Shown here piece after piece: positions 38,948 to 49,640 of a stretch of 64,000 nucleotides of DNA. The position numbers were made by a program, and so were the translations under genes. Under the pieces are notes generated by a model. It was not told where the DNA came from and made no database searches. It saw nothing but the letters and a program-made list of their open reading frames with translations. Every line of letters starts with the position of its first letter. Within the stretch, counting starts at the first letter, position 1. The stretch is from Gammaproteobacteria bacterium (GTDB lineage Bacteria > Pseudomonadota > Gammaproteobacteria > Xanthomonadales > SZUA-36). Location: assembly GCA_021772915.1 (NCBI GenBank), contig JAJFLB010000053.1:62001-126000 (forward strand). The letters are read 5' to 3'.

Positions 38948-40960
38948 TTGAAAATCAAAAATTTCAAACTTTCCAGTGAATATCAACCGGCGGGTGATCA
39001 GTCACATGCCATACAGGAGCTGACGGCCAAGTTACGCGATGGGATGTCGCACATGACCCTGCTGGGTGTGACCGGATCTGGGAAAACTTTTACTATTGCC
39101 AATGTAATTGAGCAGTTACAACGGCCGACCCTCGTGATGGCGCCCAACAAGACCCTGGCGGCACAACTTTATGGAGAGTTTCGCGAGTACTTTCCGGAAA
39201 ATGCAGTGGAGTACTTTGTTTCCTACTACGACTACTACCAGCCCGAGGCCTATGTGCCGTCTTCAGATACTTACATTGAGAAGGACGCCTCGGTAAACGA
39301 ACATATTGAGCAAATGCGTCTTTCGGCCACCAAGGCCCTGCTGGAGCGCCGCGACACCATTATTGTAGCCACAGTGTCTGCTATTTACGGCCTGGGTGAC
39401 CCGACCCAGTACCTGAACATGGTGTTACAGCTTTCGGCAGGTGAAATTATTAACCAGCGTGATATTTTGCGACGTCTGGCTGAGATGCAGTACAGCCGTA
39501 ACGATATGGAGCTGCGCCGTGGTACTTACCGTGTTCGTGGTGAGGTAATTGATATATTTCCCGGTGACGAGGAAATACGTGCAATTCGCGTTGAGCTTTT
39601 TGACGAGGAAATCGAGTCCATCTCACAATTCGATCCACTGACGGGGGAGGTGGTCAGGAAAATGCAACGGGTAACAGTGTTCCCCAAGTCCCACTACGTT
39701 ACACCACGCCAAACCGTTATTGATGCGGTGGCAGCGATCGGTGAAGAGCTGAAGGGGCGGCTCGCCTACCAACGCGAAAATCAGCAGCTGCTTGAAGCCC
39801 AGCGACTGGAGCAGCGCACCCTTTATGACCTGGAGATGATGCAGGAGTTGGGGTACTGCAACGGTGTTGAAAATTATTCACGGCATTTGACCGGCCGCGG
39901 CGCGGGTGAAGCGCCACCGACGCTGCTTGACTATCTTGCCGATGATGCCTTGTTGGTTCTGGACGAAAGCCATGTCATGGTGCCGCAATTGGGGGGTATG
40001 TACAAAGGTGATAGATCACGTAAAGAAAACCTTGTAACTTACGGATTTAGATTACCTTCTGCATTGGATAATCGACCTTTAAGGTTCGATGAATGGGAGC
40101 AAAGGTCGGGCCAGACCGTGTTTGTGTCCGCCACACCCCGGCCTTACGAACTGGAACTTTCCGGGGCCGTTGTTGAGCAGGTTGTACGTCCCACTGGATT
40201 GGTTGATCCGGAAGTGGAAGTACGCCCGGTCGGCGACCAGGTGGATGACCTGCTGTCAGAAATAACACGACGAACTTCCATCGGCGACCGTGTGCTGGTT
40301 ACGACGCTGACCAAGCGTATGGCTGAAAATTTGACCGAATACCTGGCAGATCACGGTGTACGGGTACGTTATCTGCACTCGGATGTAGATACCGTGGAAC
40401 GGGTGGAAATTATCCGTGACCTGCGGTTGGGTGAATTCGACGTTTTGGTAGGAATAAACCTCTTAAGAGAAGGATTGGATATGCCGGAAGTGTCCCTGGT
40501 TGCGATACTGGACGCAGATCGCGAGGGGTTTTTGCGTTCGGAGTCAGCATTGATTCAGACCATTGGCCGGGCCGCACGTAATGTCAGGGGCAAGGCAATC
40601 CTTTACGGTGACAAAATTACCGGTTCCATGCAACGCGCGATTACCGAGACGGATCGACGTCGCAAGCGACAGAGGGATTACAACGAGGAACATGGTATTA
40701 CGCCGAAAAGTATTGAGAAGGCAGTCACCGATATCATGGGTGATGCACACACATCTTCACCCGCTGAGAGGGACAGACAACTGAAAGTTGCTGAAAAGGC
40801 GGCACACTATCAGCAGATGACACCGGTAAAACTGGGCAAAACGATTATAGAAATGGAAAATAGAATGATCCGCCATGCTGAAATGCTTGAGTTTGAAGAA
40901 GCCGCGGAAATCAGAGATCAAATCAGGCGACTGAAAGAGCAGGTGTTGCTGGACCGTTGA
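38948..40960 (+). CDS. uvrB: Excinuclease ABC subunit B
   Basis: Damage-verification helicase of nucleotide excision repair. Walker [11 protein letters not shown], the beta-hairpin [30 protein letters not shown], the helicase motifs QTIGRAARN and a C-terminal UVR motif ([27 protein letters not shown]) are all present. The start is TTG 38948 ([17 protein letters not shown]), with AAAGG upstream. Length 670 residues. Its stop is only 4 bases from the convergent neighbour's stop. Confidence 0.97.
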   Translation: MKIKNFKLSSEYQPAGDQSHAIQELTAKLRDGMSHMTLLGVTGSGKTFTIANVIEQLQRPTLVMAPNKTLAAQLYGEFREYFPENAVEYFVSYYDYYQPEAYVPSSDTYIEKDASVNEHIEQMRLSATKALLERRDTIIVATVSAIYGLGDPTQYLNMVLQLSAGEIINQRDILRRLAEMQYSRNDMELRRGTYRVRGEVIDIFPGDEEIRAIRVELFDEEIESISQFDPLTGEVVRKMQRVTVFPKSHYVTPRQTVIDAVAAIGEELKGRLAYQRENQQLLEAQRLEQRTLYDLEMMQELGYCNGVENYSRHLTGRGAGEAPPTLLDYLADDALLVLDESHVMVPQLGGMYKGDRSRKENLVTYGFRLPSALDNRPLRFDEWEQRSGQTVFVSATPRPYELELSGAVVEQVVRPTGLVDPEVEVRPVGDQVDDLLSEITRRTSIGDRVLVTTLTKRMAENLTEYLADHGVRVRYLHSDVDTVERVEIIRDLRLGEFDVLVGINLLREGLDMPEVSLVAILDADREGFLRSESALIQTIGRAARNVRGKAILYGDKITGSMQRAITETDRRRKRQRDYNEEHGITPKSIEKAVTDIMGDAHTSSPAERDRQLKVAEKAAHYQQMTPVKLGKTIIEMENRMIRHAEMLEFEEAAEIRDQIRRLKEQVLLDR

Positions 40961-40964
40961 CAGA

Positions 40965-42146
40965 TTATCCGTCTAGCTCAATATCTACCCACACGAGGCG
41001 ATGATCGGAAGCGTCAATCCACTCATGCCCTGGCTGACCCGAGGCCGGCCAAAACACACCGCAGGCTGTGACACTTAAGGTCGTCGATGGCAACACATAG
41101 TCAATGCGCATGTTGCCCGTGAATTTGTCATTAAAATCTGCGCTGTCAAATGCCGGGTTGCCCTGGTGCCGCAGGTTTTTTCCAGCTTGCGCGGTACTTG
41201 CCTCCAACGCTCCGGTACTTGCTGGAACGCAGCCCGAATTAATCAGAGGGTGCCGGAGGAGCTGGTTGATGGCACCAGGGTGGGAATCGCCGTCTGCGGG
41301 GTCAGCATTCAAATCGCCTGCAATGATGAACATTTCACCCGCCTCTAAGCCGCCTGTATTGCCAGCCTGGTCATAGATATAGCCTGATTTTCCCGGCTCC
41401 ACGTAATCTGCCCAAAAGCGGATTTCATCGTGGTTTCGTGCGCCGTTGCGGTCTTCGGGACCATCAAACACGGGAGGTGTCGGGTGGCTGGCCAGAAAAT
41501 GGATGCTCTGTTTACCCGAAACCAAGGCTATATCCCAATGATTTTTGGAGCTGAGTCGCAATTGTTGCCAGACCTCTGCGGGATACCAGGGTGATCCGTC
41601 GGTATCCCTTGGTTCAAGTGCATCCGGCATGTCACGCCATTTAAAGAGCCTGAAATGGCGCAGGGACTGCAACGGCAAACGTGACAATACCAACATCCCA
41701 TACTGATATGGAAAGCGGCCAAAACCCCAGGCATCTTCCGCTTCGCCCGTGATGCCGTTGTTGTTCAGGTCCAGGCCACTGTCGACACCCGTATTGACCG
41801 GTCCATCCAGTGAGTAGTTGTAAACAATAGGTGCCTGACCGGATTGTGATATTGCCAGGTAGTTGTCTCTGAAAAGAGCCGCGCTATCACTGTGTTGCAA
41901 GTAATCAAATTCATTCAACAGCAAAACATCTGGACGGACATTTTGAATAACGGCGGCGATTAGTCTCAATCCCTCGTCATCTCCGGACTTCAATCGCTCA
42001 TGAAGTTCACCCGCTTGGGCCAGTCCCATGGCAATGTTGTAGGTTGCGAAGCGGATTTGGGTCGAGCCTTCGGCGTCAGCCCGGACAGGGCCGAACAGGC
42101 CAACGTGACACATCAGTAATACGGCCAGGCAGCGGGACAAAAGCAT
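40965..42146 (-). CDS. Secreted endonuclease/exonuclease/phosphatase-family protein
   Basis: A signal peptide (MLLSRCLAVLLMCHVGLFGPVRA) is followed by an EEP-fold domain: RFATYNIAMGL, DVLLLNEFDYL with the metal-binding Glu, FLASHPTPP, FIIAGDLNADPADGD with catalytic Asp/Asn, and IDASDHRLVWVDIE with the final Asp-His. It probably acts on phosphodiesters (lipid, nucleotide or nucleic acid) outside the cytoplasm; the substrate is unknown. An ATG six codons upstream (42164) is an alternative start. Confidence 0.85.
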   Translation of the reverse strand: MLLSRCLAVLLMCHVGLFGPVRADAEGSTQIRFATYNIAMGLAQAGELHERLKSGDDEGLRLIAAVIQNVRPDVLLLNEFDYLQHSDSAALFRDNYLAISQSGQAPIVYNYSLDGPVNTGVDSGLDLNNNGITGEAEDAWGFGRFPYQYGMLVLSRLPLQSLRHFRLFKWRDMPDALEPRDTDGSPWYPAEVWQQLRLSSKNHWDIALVSGKQSIHFLASHPTPPVFDGPEDRNGARNHDEIRFWADYVEPGKSGYIYDQAGNTGGLEAGEMFIIAGDLNADPADGDSHPGAINQLLRHPLINSGCVPASTGALEASTAQAGKNLRHQGNPAFDSADFNDKFTGNMRIDYVLPSTTLSVTACGVFWPASGQPGHEWIDASDHRLVWVDIELDG

Positions 42147-42275
42147 GTTTATTGGTCCGTGCAAAAACCGCTATGATAAAGCAAGTAGTGATCGCCGGCA
42201 GGTGCGTATTGGTTGGGTGGTTCTCACATCGACAGTACGTTAGCATTCACAACCCAGCTTTGGAGTAACCAGATC

Positions 42276-43610
42276 TTGCCTGACAGCGATGCCAATTCGG
42301 CCGAATCCCAGTCCCTACTACGTCGTGCTGCCAGAAACTTTGGCAAGCTGTTGCGTGGCCGCAGTGTTGCGGCGGTGCTGGAGTTACTCATGGTGGTGGT
42401 ATTGGCGAGGTCACTTTCGCCGGCTAACTTCGGGAATATTGTACTCATACAGACCTACGTGCTCGTAGTTCGGGAAATTTTCAATTTCAGAATTTTCGAG
42501 GCAATCATTCGCTTCGGCGTACCAATGATTGAAGATGGGGATGAAAACTCATTTAAACAGTTGCTTCGGTTAACACTGCGGATCGATGTTTTGTCGGCAA
42601 TTGCAGGTACGTTCTTCGCAATCGTGGCGGCTCCGATAACAGCAAGGATTCTGGGTTGGGACGAAAACCTGACAATGATGGCGGTGATCTACAGCAGTGT
42701 GTTGTTTATCTTTGGGTTTGGCACAGCAAAAGGTGTGCTTCGTTTGTTTGACCGGTTCGACATCCTTAGCACTCACCTGATTGTCGGTCCGGGACTTCGC
42801 CTGACTGGAGTCCTCCTGGTTATGGTTTGGGACCCAAGTGTATTTTGGTTTGTAACTGCTCTCACGCTTGCCACGATGGGCGGCAACCTATATCTCAATG
42901 TCAGGGGCTGGGCTGAAATGCGACGTCGGGTGGGTAGTTTTGGACTGCGGGGACACCCGGTAAAAAACTGGCAGAAGGAGTTTCCGGGACTCCGGGGATT
43001 TGTTTCTGCGGTCTATTGGCAGGCGAATGTGGATATGATGCCCAAACAGATGTCCACCTTGCTGGCTGGCGTGTTTCTCGGGCCTCAGGGGGCAGGGCTC
43101 TTCAGGCTTTCCACTGAAATTACCAAAATTCTGACCAAACCGGGCGAATTGCTGCAACAGGTATTATTCCCAGACCTGGTCAGAATGTGGAATCGTGGAG
43201 CCACGGCCTTTATGGTGTTACTCCAGCGTGCAATACTGATATCTGCGGCGTATGGGCTGGTTTTTGTCTTGGCCTCAATGTTTGGCGGCTCTCTTGCTTT
43301 GACCCGCACCCTGGGTGAGGGTTATGCGGAGGCAGGACCATTGTTGACCTTGCTCATGTTGGCGACGACCTTCGAGCTTCTTGCGACCGTACTTCGCTCG
43401 GCGGGTTACGCCATGGGTCATGCAGGTAAGATTCTTCGACTGCACCTGATTAGTTCCGGGCTCTATTTCCTCTTGTTTGTTCTGCTAACGCCGTATGTGG
43501 GATTGATAGGCCCGGGTCTTGCGGCCAGTGTTGCATCGCTGGTGCCTTTTGGGGGAATGTGTGTGCTCATCCGCAAGCACGTACGCAAAACACAATCAAC
43601 GGCCGTGTAA
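42276..43610 (+). CDS. Polysaccharide flippase (Wzx/PST-like)
   Basis: Integral membrane protein with about 12-14 hydrophobic segments over 444 residues. The opening LLRGRSVAAVLELLMVVVLARSLSPANFGNIVLIQTYVL is typical of MOP-superfamily polysaccharide exporters. It would flip undecaprenyl-linked repeat units or similar glycolipids. The start is uncertain: TTG 42276 has GGAG ten bases upstream; the frame is open to TTG 42213. It is the first gene of the glycan region and converges with the acyltransferase gene. Confidence 0.85.
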   Translation: MPDSDANSAESQSLLRRAARNFGKLLRGRSVAAVLELLMVVVLARSLSPANFGNIVLIQTYVLVVREIFNFRIFEAIIRFGVPMIEDGDENSFKQLLRLTLRIDVLSAIAGTFFAIVAAPITARILGWDENLTMMAVIYSSVLFIFGFGTAKGVLRLFDRFDILSTHLIVGPGLRLTGVLLVMVWDPSVFWFVTALTLATMGGNLYLNVRGWAEMRRRVGSFGLRGHPVKNWQKEFPGLRGFVSAVYWQANVDMMPKQMSTLLAGVFLGPQGAGLFRLSTEITKILTKPGELLQQVLFPDLVRMWNRGATAFMVLLQRAILISAAYGLVFVLASMFGGSLALTRTLGEGYAEAGPLLTLLMLATTFELLATVLRSAGYAMGHAGKILRLHLISSGLYFLLFVLLTPYVGLIGPGLAASVASLVPFGGMCVLIRKHVRKTQSTAV

Positions 43611-43638
43611 GTCATCATCAGCCCATCGGCTCGAGGTC

Positions 43639-44601
43639 TCATGCGATTCCCGCTTCATTCTTGCGGGAGGCATATGCGTCCTTCCCCCAGCGAGGCCCTA
43701 CGCACAACCATTGGTCGGGGGTTTCACGTATCCACGATTCAAACAAAGCAAGCTGTTTTTGTGTCATCTGTTTCGCTTGCAATTCAATCGGTGCGTTGGG
43801 GTCATCCGGTTGAATCGACCGGTAAACTGTAATTCTGAAACGGCAGTTCGGCAGGCGCTCGGCCCGAACCGGCAACAAATCACAGCCGTAACGAAGCGCC
43901 ATCCGTGCGGCGGTTGTATTACTCGGGGTATCGACACCGAAAAAAGGAATTAACTCACCACCATCAAGTCGGAGGTCGGGCGTGAAGCCGACCACGTTGC
44001 CCTGCTTCAGCGTTGTTATCAGTTCCCGCATACATCCCTTTTTCAGTATGAAACGGCAGGGTAATGCGGCCCTGAGACGGTTGACGTGTTTACGAAGATA
44101 AGGATTATACTCCGGTGCATAGACTGACGTTACGGATAATTTATATTGGGCTGCGACAAAGCTGGAAATTTGCCAGGCGCCAACGTGAGCGGTTACGAGA
44201 ACCGCAGGACGTCCAGGAGATTCCACTAGCTTGACCCCGTCTTGCACGACAAATTCTATGCGGTTCTCACGTTCTTCCCAGATACGTTCTGCCAATACCA
44301 AATCCACAACGGCTCTGCCGATATTGGCGCAACCGGTACGAGCAAGCTGTTGAGTTTCTTGTGTGGGTTTTTCCGGAAAGGCTACCGCAAGGTTACTTTG
44401 GAGTTTGGGTGTGAAAGGAGCCAGCGGTTCCAGGATTTTGCAAAACCGAACGGCAACATTATAGGCTCGCTCTACTGACACAGTGCGGATAGCCCACAAC
44501 AAAAGGCGAAGAATCAACCCCTCTACCGGCCATATGAGATTTTGCAGTAGTGGGAATTTCTTGATCCAGCTATTGGGAAGCAGATATTGCTCTTGTGCCA
44601 T
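43639..44601 (-). CDS. LpxL/HtrB-like lipid acyltransferase
   Basis: Family of lauroyl/myristoyl transferases acting on lipid A or related glycolipids at the inner membrane. An N-terminal hydrophobic segment (LIWPVEGLILRLLLWAI) is followed by the conserved PKLQSNLAVAFPE, the active-site block AVLVTAHVGAWQ (the usual HxxxxE/D is altered to HVGAWQ), GNVVGFTPDLRLDGGELIPFFG and WCLCVGPRWG-like end (QWLCVGPRWG). Length 320 residues. The changed active-site acid makes the exact activity uncertain. Confidence 0.82.
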   Translation of the reverse strand: MAQEQYLLPNSWIKKFPLLQNLIWPVEGLILRLLLWAIRTVSVERAYNVAVRFCKILEPLAPFTPKLQSNLAVAFPEKPTQETQQLARTGCANIGRAVVDLVLAERIWEERENRIEFVVQDGVKLVESPGRPAVLVTAHVGAWQISSFVAAQYKLSVTSVYAPEYNPYLRKHVNRLRAALPCRFILKKGCMRELITTLKQGNVVGFTPDLRLDGGELIPFFGVDTPSNTTAARMALRYGCDLLPVRAERLPNCRFRITVYRSIQPDDPNAPIELQAKQMTQKQLALFESWIRETPDQWLCVGPRWGKDAYASRKNEAGIA

Positions 44602-44861
44602 GCAAATATGTCCATTGAGAACTGTATGATCGCTTTGGACCCTTAGGAACCGTCCAGCTAAGAGGTTGGCCGCCTCAACTCGACATTTTCAATCTTCGCA
44701 GGTGTTTTTACAAGCCGCTCCAGAAAACAAGTGCTGTCCATTCGGAGGAGGTATATGGTTACCTGGCTTTATCAATAGTGTCCGATTCAAAGTCCCGGCT
44801 TCGGCCTGGGTAGTCAGTTCGAAATAGGGTAGTAACCCGTACCCGAGCCCTCGATGGTTTT

Positions 44862-46172
44862 CTATGCGGGGAAGATATGCGCCTGCCGCTGTCTGAATAC
44901 TCCTCTGGAGTCCACTACAGTTTTGGCGTGCCTGGCTATCATGGGGTAGTCAAAGTCATCATGGTTTGTTCCAATCACGACGCAATCGAAATTCGCCAGG
45001 GACTGTTCGGTGATTGCTGTGGATTCAAGTTCAAATTCATACATTCTCATTTTTGGAAACACCGGTACCCATGGGTCCGCGTAACTGACTTTTGCTCCGC
45101 GTACCCGCAGTTGCTCCATGATTTCTACCGATGGTGATTCACGCATATCATCCACGTTTGGCTTGTAGGCTATTCCCAGCATCAGCACCTCGCTACCGTC
45201 CAGGCTTTTTCCCTGTGACTCAAGGGCCTCAACCACTTTACCCACGACATAACCCGGCATGCTTCTGTTTACTTCACCTGCCAATTCAATAAAGTGGGTG
45301 TCAACGCCGTATTGACGTGCTTTCCAGGTCAGGTAAAAGGGATCAATAGGCAGGCAATGACCGCCCAGACCCGGGCCCGGGTAGTAAGGCACATATCCGA
45401 AAGGCTTGGTCGCTGCGGCGTCAATGACCTCATAGATATCAATGTTCATTTTGTCAGCCACGAGTTTCATTTCATTGACCAGGCCGATGTTGACGGCGCG
45501 ATGGATATTCTCCAGCAGTTTCGTCATTTCTGCCACCTGGGTGGTGCTAACCGGGACGACCTGGTCAATGACCCTGTTGTAAAGCGCTTCACCAACTTCA
45601 AGGCAATCAGCGCTGCTGCCACCAACAACTTTGGGGATCGTACGGGTCGTGAAATCCGGGTTGCCTGGGTCTTCGCGTTCGGGTGAAAAAACCAAAAATA
45701 TATCTTCACCCACTTGCAAACTTGTAGACTCGATTCTGGGCCTTAATTCTTCCTCTGTCGTGCCGGGATAGGTTGTGCTTTCCAGCGACACAACCTGACC
45801 TTTACGCAGGTGCGGAAGCAGGGAATCCACGGTGTCGGTCACAAAGCTGATATCCGGTTCGCGGTTGTCTTTCAGGGGGGTCGGCACGCAGATGATCAGT
45901 GCGTCAGCCTGGGTGATCCTGGAGAAATCGGTTGAAGCTTCGAAACCGGCTTTTATGGCGGATTGGACTTTTTCGTCCTCGAAGTGGCGAATGTAACTTT
46001 TGCCATTATTGAGTTGCCGGGTTTTGCCAGGGGCAATATCGAAACCGATGACTTTGTAACCGCCTTCGGCGAAGCGAAGACTAAGGGGAAGACCAACATA
46101 GCCCAGACCTATGACGCCAATAATCGCGGTCTTATTCTGGAGTTTGGTGATTAGGGTTTGTTTATTGATCAT
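44862..46172 (-). CDS. UDP-sugar 6-dehydrogenase, WbpA/VipA-type
   Basis: Oxidises a UDP-hexosamine or UDP-hexose to the uronic acid for surface-polysaccharide synthesis. The N-terminal NAD fold is [53 protein letters not shown] and the catalytic Cys in [16 protein letters not shown] follow. The C-terminal domain has [19 protein letters not shown]. WbpA-like UDP-GlcNAc dehydrogenase is the best guess. ATG 46172 gives the usual short N-terminus; ATG 46208 is possible. Length 436 residues. Confidence 0.88.
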   Translation of the reverse strand: MINKQTLITKLQNKTAIIGVIGLGYVGLPLSLRFAEGGYKVIGFDIAPGKTRQLNNGKSYIRHFEDEKVQSAIKAGFEASTDFSRITQADALIICVPTPLKDNREPDISFVTDTVDSLLPHLRKGQVVSLESTTYPGTTEEELRPRIESTSLQVGEDIFLVFSPEREDPGNPDFTTRTIPKVVGGSSADCLEVGEALYNRVIDQVVPVSTTQVAEMTKLLENIHRAVNIGLVNEMKLVADKMNIDIYEVIDAAATKPFGYVPYYPGPGLGGHCLPIDPFYLTWKARQYGVDTHFIELAGEVNRSMPGYVVGKVVEALESQGKSLDGSEVLMLGIAYKPNVDDMRESPSVEIMEQLRVRGAKVSYADPWVPVFPKMRMYEFELESTAITEQSLANFDCVVIGTNHDDFDYPMIARHAKTVVDSRGVFRQRQAHIFPA

Positions 46173-46331
46173 GTCTGCACACATGGTGCTTTCATTGGCG
46201 GACTTCAACTTTACACTACACAGGTGCCCGTGGCCTGCTTACTCTGGACCCGGCTATCGGGGGCGGAAAATCCTTAAACCATGCAAAGTTTTTATTATCT
46301 GAACTGGCTGAGTTTATTATAATTAGAGGTT

Positions 46332-47210
46332 ATGTTCCGAATTGCGCACATTTCCGATCTTCATATCCCGCCACTGCCACTGACTCCGTGGAGGCAGTTC
46401 GCAGGAAAGCGGCTTGTTGGTTTGTTTTCCTGGTATCACAAGTGGAAATCCGAGCACAAACAGATTGTTCTCGACGCTTTACTGAAACACCTTCAGGAGA
46501 TCAATCCTGATCATATCTGTGTAACCGGTGACATTACATTTACGACGCTTCCGGCCGAGGTCGACCAGGCGACAGAGTGGTTTTCACGACTGGGGGACGC
46601 AAGGAAGATCAGCCTTGTTCCTGGTAACCACGATGCCTATATTCCAGGCGCGCTGGACTACGTGATGGAAAAATGGGCACGCTGGATGCAGGACGACCTG
46701 GGCCAGGTTGGCTTTCCCTATTTGCACCGGCGTGGTCCTGTGAATGTTGTCGGTCTGTCGAGCGCGGTGGCAACACCCCCTGCAATATCGTTTGGGCGTA
46801 TTGGCCAGGAACAACTGGAGAAAACCGAAGCGCTTCTGAGTAGTATCCATGATGATCCATCTCCAAGTCTGCTAATGGTCCATCATCCGCCTCAGGACGG
46901 TGCGGCAACATCGAGAAGGGCTTTGGAGGACCGAAAAGAACTACAGGAAATTCTGGCGCGTTGGCCTGTTGACCTTGTTCTGCATGGGCATTTACACTAC
47001 CCCACCCGGGCTAAGCTAGATGGCCCCCCTGGGGGTATTCCAGTGTTAGGTGCAGCCTCGGCCTCGGCTATTGGGCGGCGTAAGTCGGCAGCTCACTACC
47101 ACTTGATTGAAATAGAAACTGAAACAGGGCAACCACAAATCTCGGTGCAGCATTATCTTTACAGCACCAAGTTCGGAAATTTTTCTCTTAGCGGGACACA
47201 GTCACTATGA
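46332..47210 (+). CDS. Calcineurin-like metallophosphoesterase
   Basis: It has all metal-binding motifs in order: AHISDLHIP, CVTGDITFT, LVPGNHDAY, LLMVHHPPQD and LVLHGHLHYPT. The 292-residue protein lacks a signal peptide, so it acts in the cytoplasm. It overlaps the CDP-glycerol-transferase-like gene by 4 bases, which suggests a role in the same polymer or lipid pathway, such as removing a phosphate from an intermediate. The substrate is not known. Confidence 0.88.
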   Translation: MFRIAHISDLHIPPLPLTPWRQFAGKRLVGLFSWYHKWKSEHKQIVLDALLKHLQEINPDHICVTGDITFTTLPAEVDQATEWFSRLGDARKISLVPGNHDAYIPGALDYVMEKWARWMQDDLGQVGFPYLHRRGPVNVVGLSSAVATPPAISFGRIGQEQLEKTEALLSSIHDDPSPSLLMVHHPPQDGAATSRRALEDRKELQEILARWPVDLVLHGHLHYPTRAKLDGPPGGIPVLGAASASAIGRRKSAAHYHLIEIETETGQPQISVQHYLYSTKFGNFSLSGTQSL

Positions 47211-48409
47211 TCCGTATTGGTTTTTTGTTGAACCACGATGCTGCGCATCAAGTTAATCATTGCATTCCTACGGCTTATGAGATTGCACGCCGGAATCCGG
47301 AAGTTTCGGTTGTTATTATCATCACTACCGAAGCTGAAAGAGAGGCCGTTGCTGGAATCGCTGCTGATTACCCGGATGCAAGCTGCGAAATCATAATCGC
47401 AGAGCCACCAGTGTATGCAAGTTTGTTTGATAAGCTGACCGGTCACGCGATGCTGGTCAAGCGCATCGGTGTGTTGTGGCGTCACCGGGCGCTGTTCCGT
47501 TCATTGGCAGCGCTGGTGGTGCCTGATAAACCCAGCATTGTGCTCAAACGCTGGCTCGGGGAGGAGTGCCCCCTGATGATCAATACCTTTCATGGCGCTG
47601 GCGATCGCAGGGGCGGCTACCAGGGAGTTGCCGGTTTCGACTACCACCTTCTGCCTGGCCGCAAGTATGAAGAACGTATGCTGGAAGAAGGGATGGTCGA
47701 TGCGGACCGATATGCCGTTGCCGGTTATGTGAAATTCGACTGCATCCGCAATACACCCCGGCCGCAGCTTTTCTCTAATGGTCTTCCCACCGTACTCTAT
47801 GCTCCTCATTTCAATCCGAAGCTGTCATCGTGGTATGGCTGGGGTGAGGCTATCCTGGACTTTTTCGAGCACAGTTCGGAATACAACCTCATTTTTGCGC
47901 CGCATGTGCTCATGTACCGGCGCAGTTGGCATATTTCTACGGAGGGGGGCATGCCAAAACGTACACCTCCTATTCCCGAATCGGTCCGTAAGGCACCTAA
48001 TATTCTGGTTGACCAGGGCAGCATTGCCTCGATAGACATGACCTATACCCGGGCCGCCGATATCTATCTGGGTGATGTCAGCAGTCTGGTTTACGAGTTT
48101 CTTGTTGAGCCAAGGCCGTGCTTGTTTTTTAACCGGAGTAAAGCAAACTGGCGCGATAATGAAAACTTCGTCTTCTGGTCCACCGGAGACGTGTTGGAGT
48201 CGCCCGATGAATTACCAGCTGCTCTCGCCAGGGCTCAATCAGACCCCATGCGCTATCGGGCGGAGCAGGAACACGCTTTCTCTGAAGCGTTCGATCTTAC
48301 TGATACACCCTCATCAGTTCGGGCAGCCGATGCAATCACCGGCTTTTTGGAAAAACAGGGAAAATTTCCGACCAGGCCGGCAAACTCGGCACCGTTGATG
48401 GGGCAGTAG
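47207..48409 (+). CDS. CDP-glycerol glycerophosphotransferase-like protein
   Basis: GT-B-like transferase related to TagB/TarF enzymes of teichoic-acid synthesis. Recognisable features are FHGAGDRRGGY, VAGYVKFD, VLYAPHFNP, LIFAPHVLMYRR, YLGDVSSLVYEFLVEPRPCLFFN and SPDELPAALARA, as in the family's nucleotide-binding domain. It would transfer a polyol-phosphate or similar group from a CDP donor. Length 400 residues. It is translationally coupled to the metallophosphoesterase. Gram-negative members are found in capsule and O-antigen clusters. Confidence 0.8.
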   Translation: MIRIGFLLNHDAAHQVNHCIPTAYEIARRNPEVSVVIIITTEAEREAVAGIAADYPDASCEIIIAEPPVYASLFDKLTGHAMLVKRIGVLWRHRALFRSLAALVVPDKPSIVLKRWLGEECPLMINTFHGAGDRRGGYQGVAGFDYHLLPGRKYEERMLEEGMVDADRYAVAGYVKFDCIRNTPRPQLFSNGLPTVLYAPHFNPKLSSWYGWGEAILDFFEHSSEYNLIFAPHVLMYRRSWHISTEGGMPKRTPPIPESVRKAPNILVDQGSIASIDMTYTRAADIYLGDVSSLVYEFLVEPRPCLFFNRSKANWRDNENFVFWSTGDVLESPDELPAALARAQSDPMRYRAEQEHAFSEAFDLTDTPSSVRAADAITGFLEKQGKFPTRPANSAPLMGQ

Positions 48410-48448
48410 GCTTACATTGTGCCGGCTTAGCATGAGAGGACGATAAGT

Positions 48449-49549
48449 ATGTTATATGCACTACCTGACCATGAAGTCATGGAGAACCTGTTACCCGGAA
48501 TCCGCGATCGGCACCTGTCTGTCACGGAAGCTGTTGGGCGAATTCAGAACCTGCCGGGACTGGTTCCAGTGGCTGTCAATCCGCACGGAAATGGACTGGT
48601 ATATTTCGCCGACATCGGAAAAACACCACTGATCGAGTGGAAGTACATCTACACCATCGAGCGTTTGTCCCAGGAAAAAGCCATAGGGGAAACATTCTCT
48701 ACTGACCTTGAAATTTTGCAGCGCGATGACCTGAGCGTCGATAGCTTGCTTCCAACGGGTCTGATTTTTCACGTCTCCCGTTGCGGTTCTACATTGTTTA
48801 CCAAGGCTTTGGCGCGGTCTCCACGCAATCTCGTTATCAACCAGGGTGGACCTCTGCAAGAAGGATTCTGGGCTTTTATCACGAATAATTGGCAGCATCC
48901 GCCAGAAATCAATGAGCGAAATATCCTGATGTTGCAAAACCTGGTGCGGTTAATGGCGCGACGCCGCCGGTCTGAATATCAGCACAGTTTTATCAAGCTT
49001 ATCAGCTGGAATGTTATTTATCTGGATCTTATCCGTACTGCGTTTCCCGACGCCGCGGCGCTCTATCTGTACCGTAACCCTGTTGAAGTTATTGCTAACG
49101 TTCTACAGGAAACCACGGCCGTTTTGCGTGCCAAAGGCCACAGTCATTCCCGTGAGCTAACAGGTTTGTTGCCCACGGACACCGCGGAAATGAGTAACAT
49201 CGAATATCTGGCCCATTGTTATATGAATTATTTCAATGTTGCACTGGAGAATTCCAGTACTGGTGGCTTGCATCTGGTCAACTATAAGCGGCTAAGACAT
49301 GCGGGGGCCTTTGCAGATATTCTGGCGCGGGGTTTCAAGTTCAAACCGGAAGCAGCAGAGTTGGAACAGATGCGAGAACAGTATCTGTATTATTCAAAAG
49401 ACGACACGGACACCACGCTTTTTACCGATGACATAGATACCATGTTAGACATTCTGCCCAGTGGTGATAAACAAATTATTTCGAGGGTCTGTAATGATGC
49501 GTTGGCTCAATTGGACGCCAGCGAGTGGAACCTTTACCGGTCTGTATGA
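48449..49549 (+). CDS. Sulfotransferase-like P-loop protein
   Basis: Residues about 107-125 (GLIFHVSRCGSTLFTKALA) resemble the 5'-phosphosulfate-binding loop of PAPS sulfotransferases, and AALYLYRNPVEVIANVLQET resembles the 3'-phosphate-binding motif. The N-terminal 100 residues are not recognised. Length 366 residues, soluble. Sulfation or another transfer to a surface glycan is an inference from its place between two glycosyltransferase-like genes. Confidence 0.7.
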   Translation: MLYALPDHEVMENLLPGIRDRHLSVTEAVGRIQNLPGLVPVAVNPHGNGLVYFADIGKTPLIEWKYIYTIERLSQEKAIGETFSTDLEILQRDDLSVDSLLPTGLIFHVSRCGSTLFTKALARSPRNLVINQGGPLQEGFWAFITNNWQHPPEINERNILMLQNLVRLMARRRRSEYQHSFIKLISWNVIYLDLIRTAFPDAAALYLYRNPVEVIANVLQETTAVLRAKGHSHSRELTGLLPTDTAEMSNIEYLAHCYMNYFNVALENSSTGGLHLVNYKRLRHAGAFADILARGFKFKPEAAELEQMREQYLYYSKDDTDTTLFTDDIDTMLDILPSGDKQIISRVCNDALAQLDASEWNLYRSV

Positions 49550-49640
49550 TTCGCGTCTTTTTACAGCGGCTTACTTCATGCCACTTAATGTTATAAAATG
49601 TGGCTATCACTCAATATAAATTTGGAATAAAAACAAGACT

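Noticed and set aside
38664..38951. A 95-codon frame between fimT and uvrB
   Set aside because: It starts inside fimT antisense, runs into the uvrB start, and has no ribosome site or motif.
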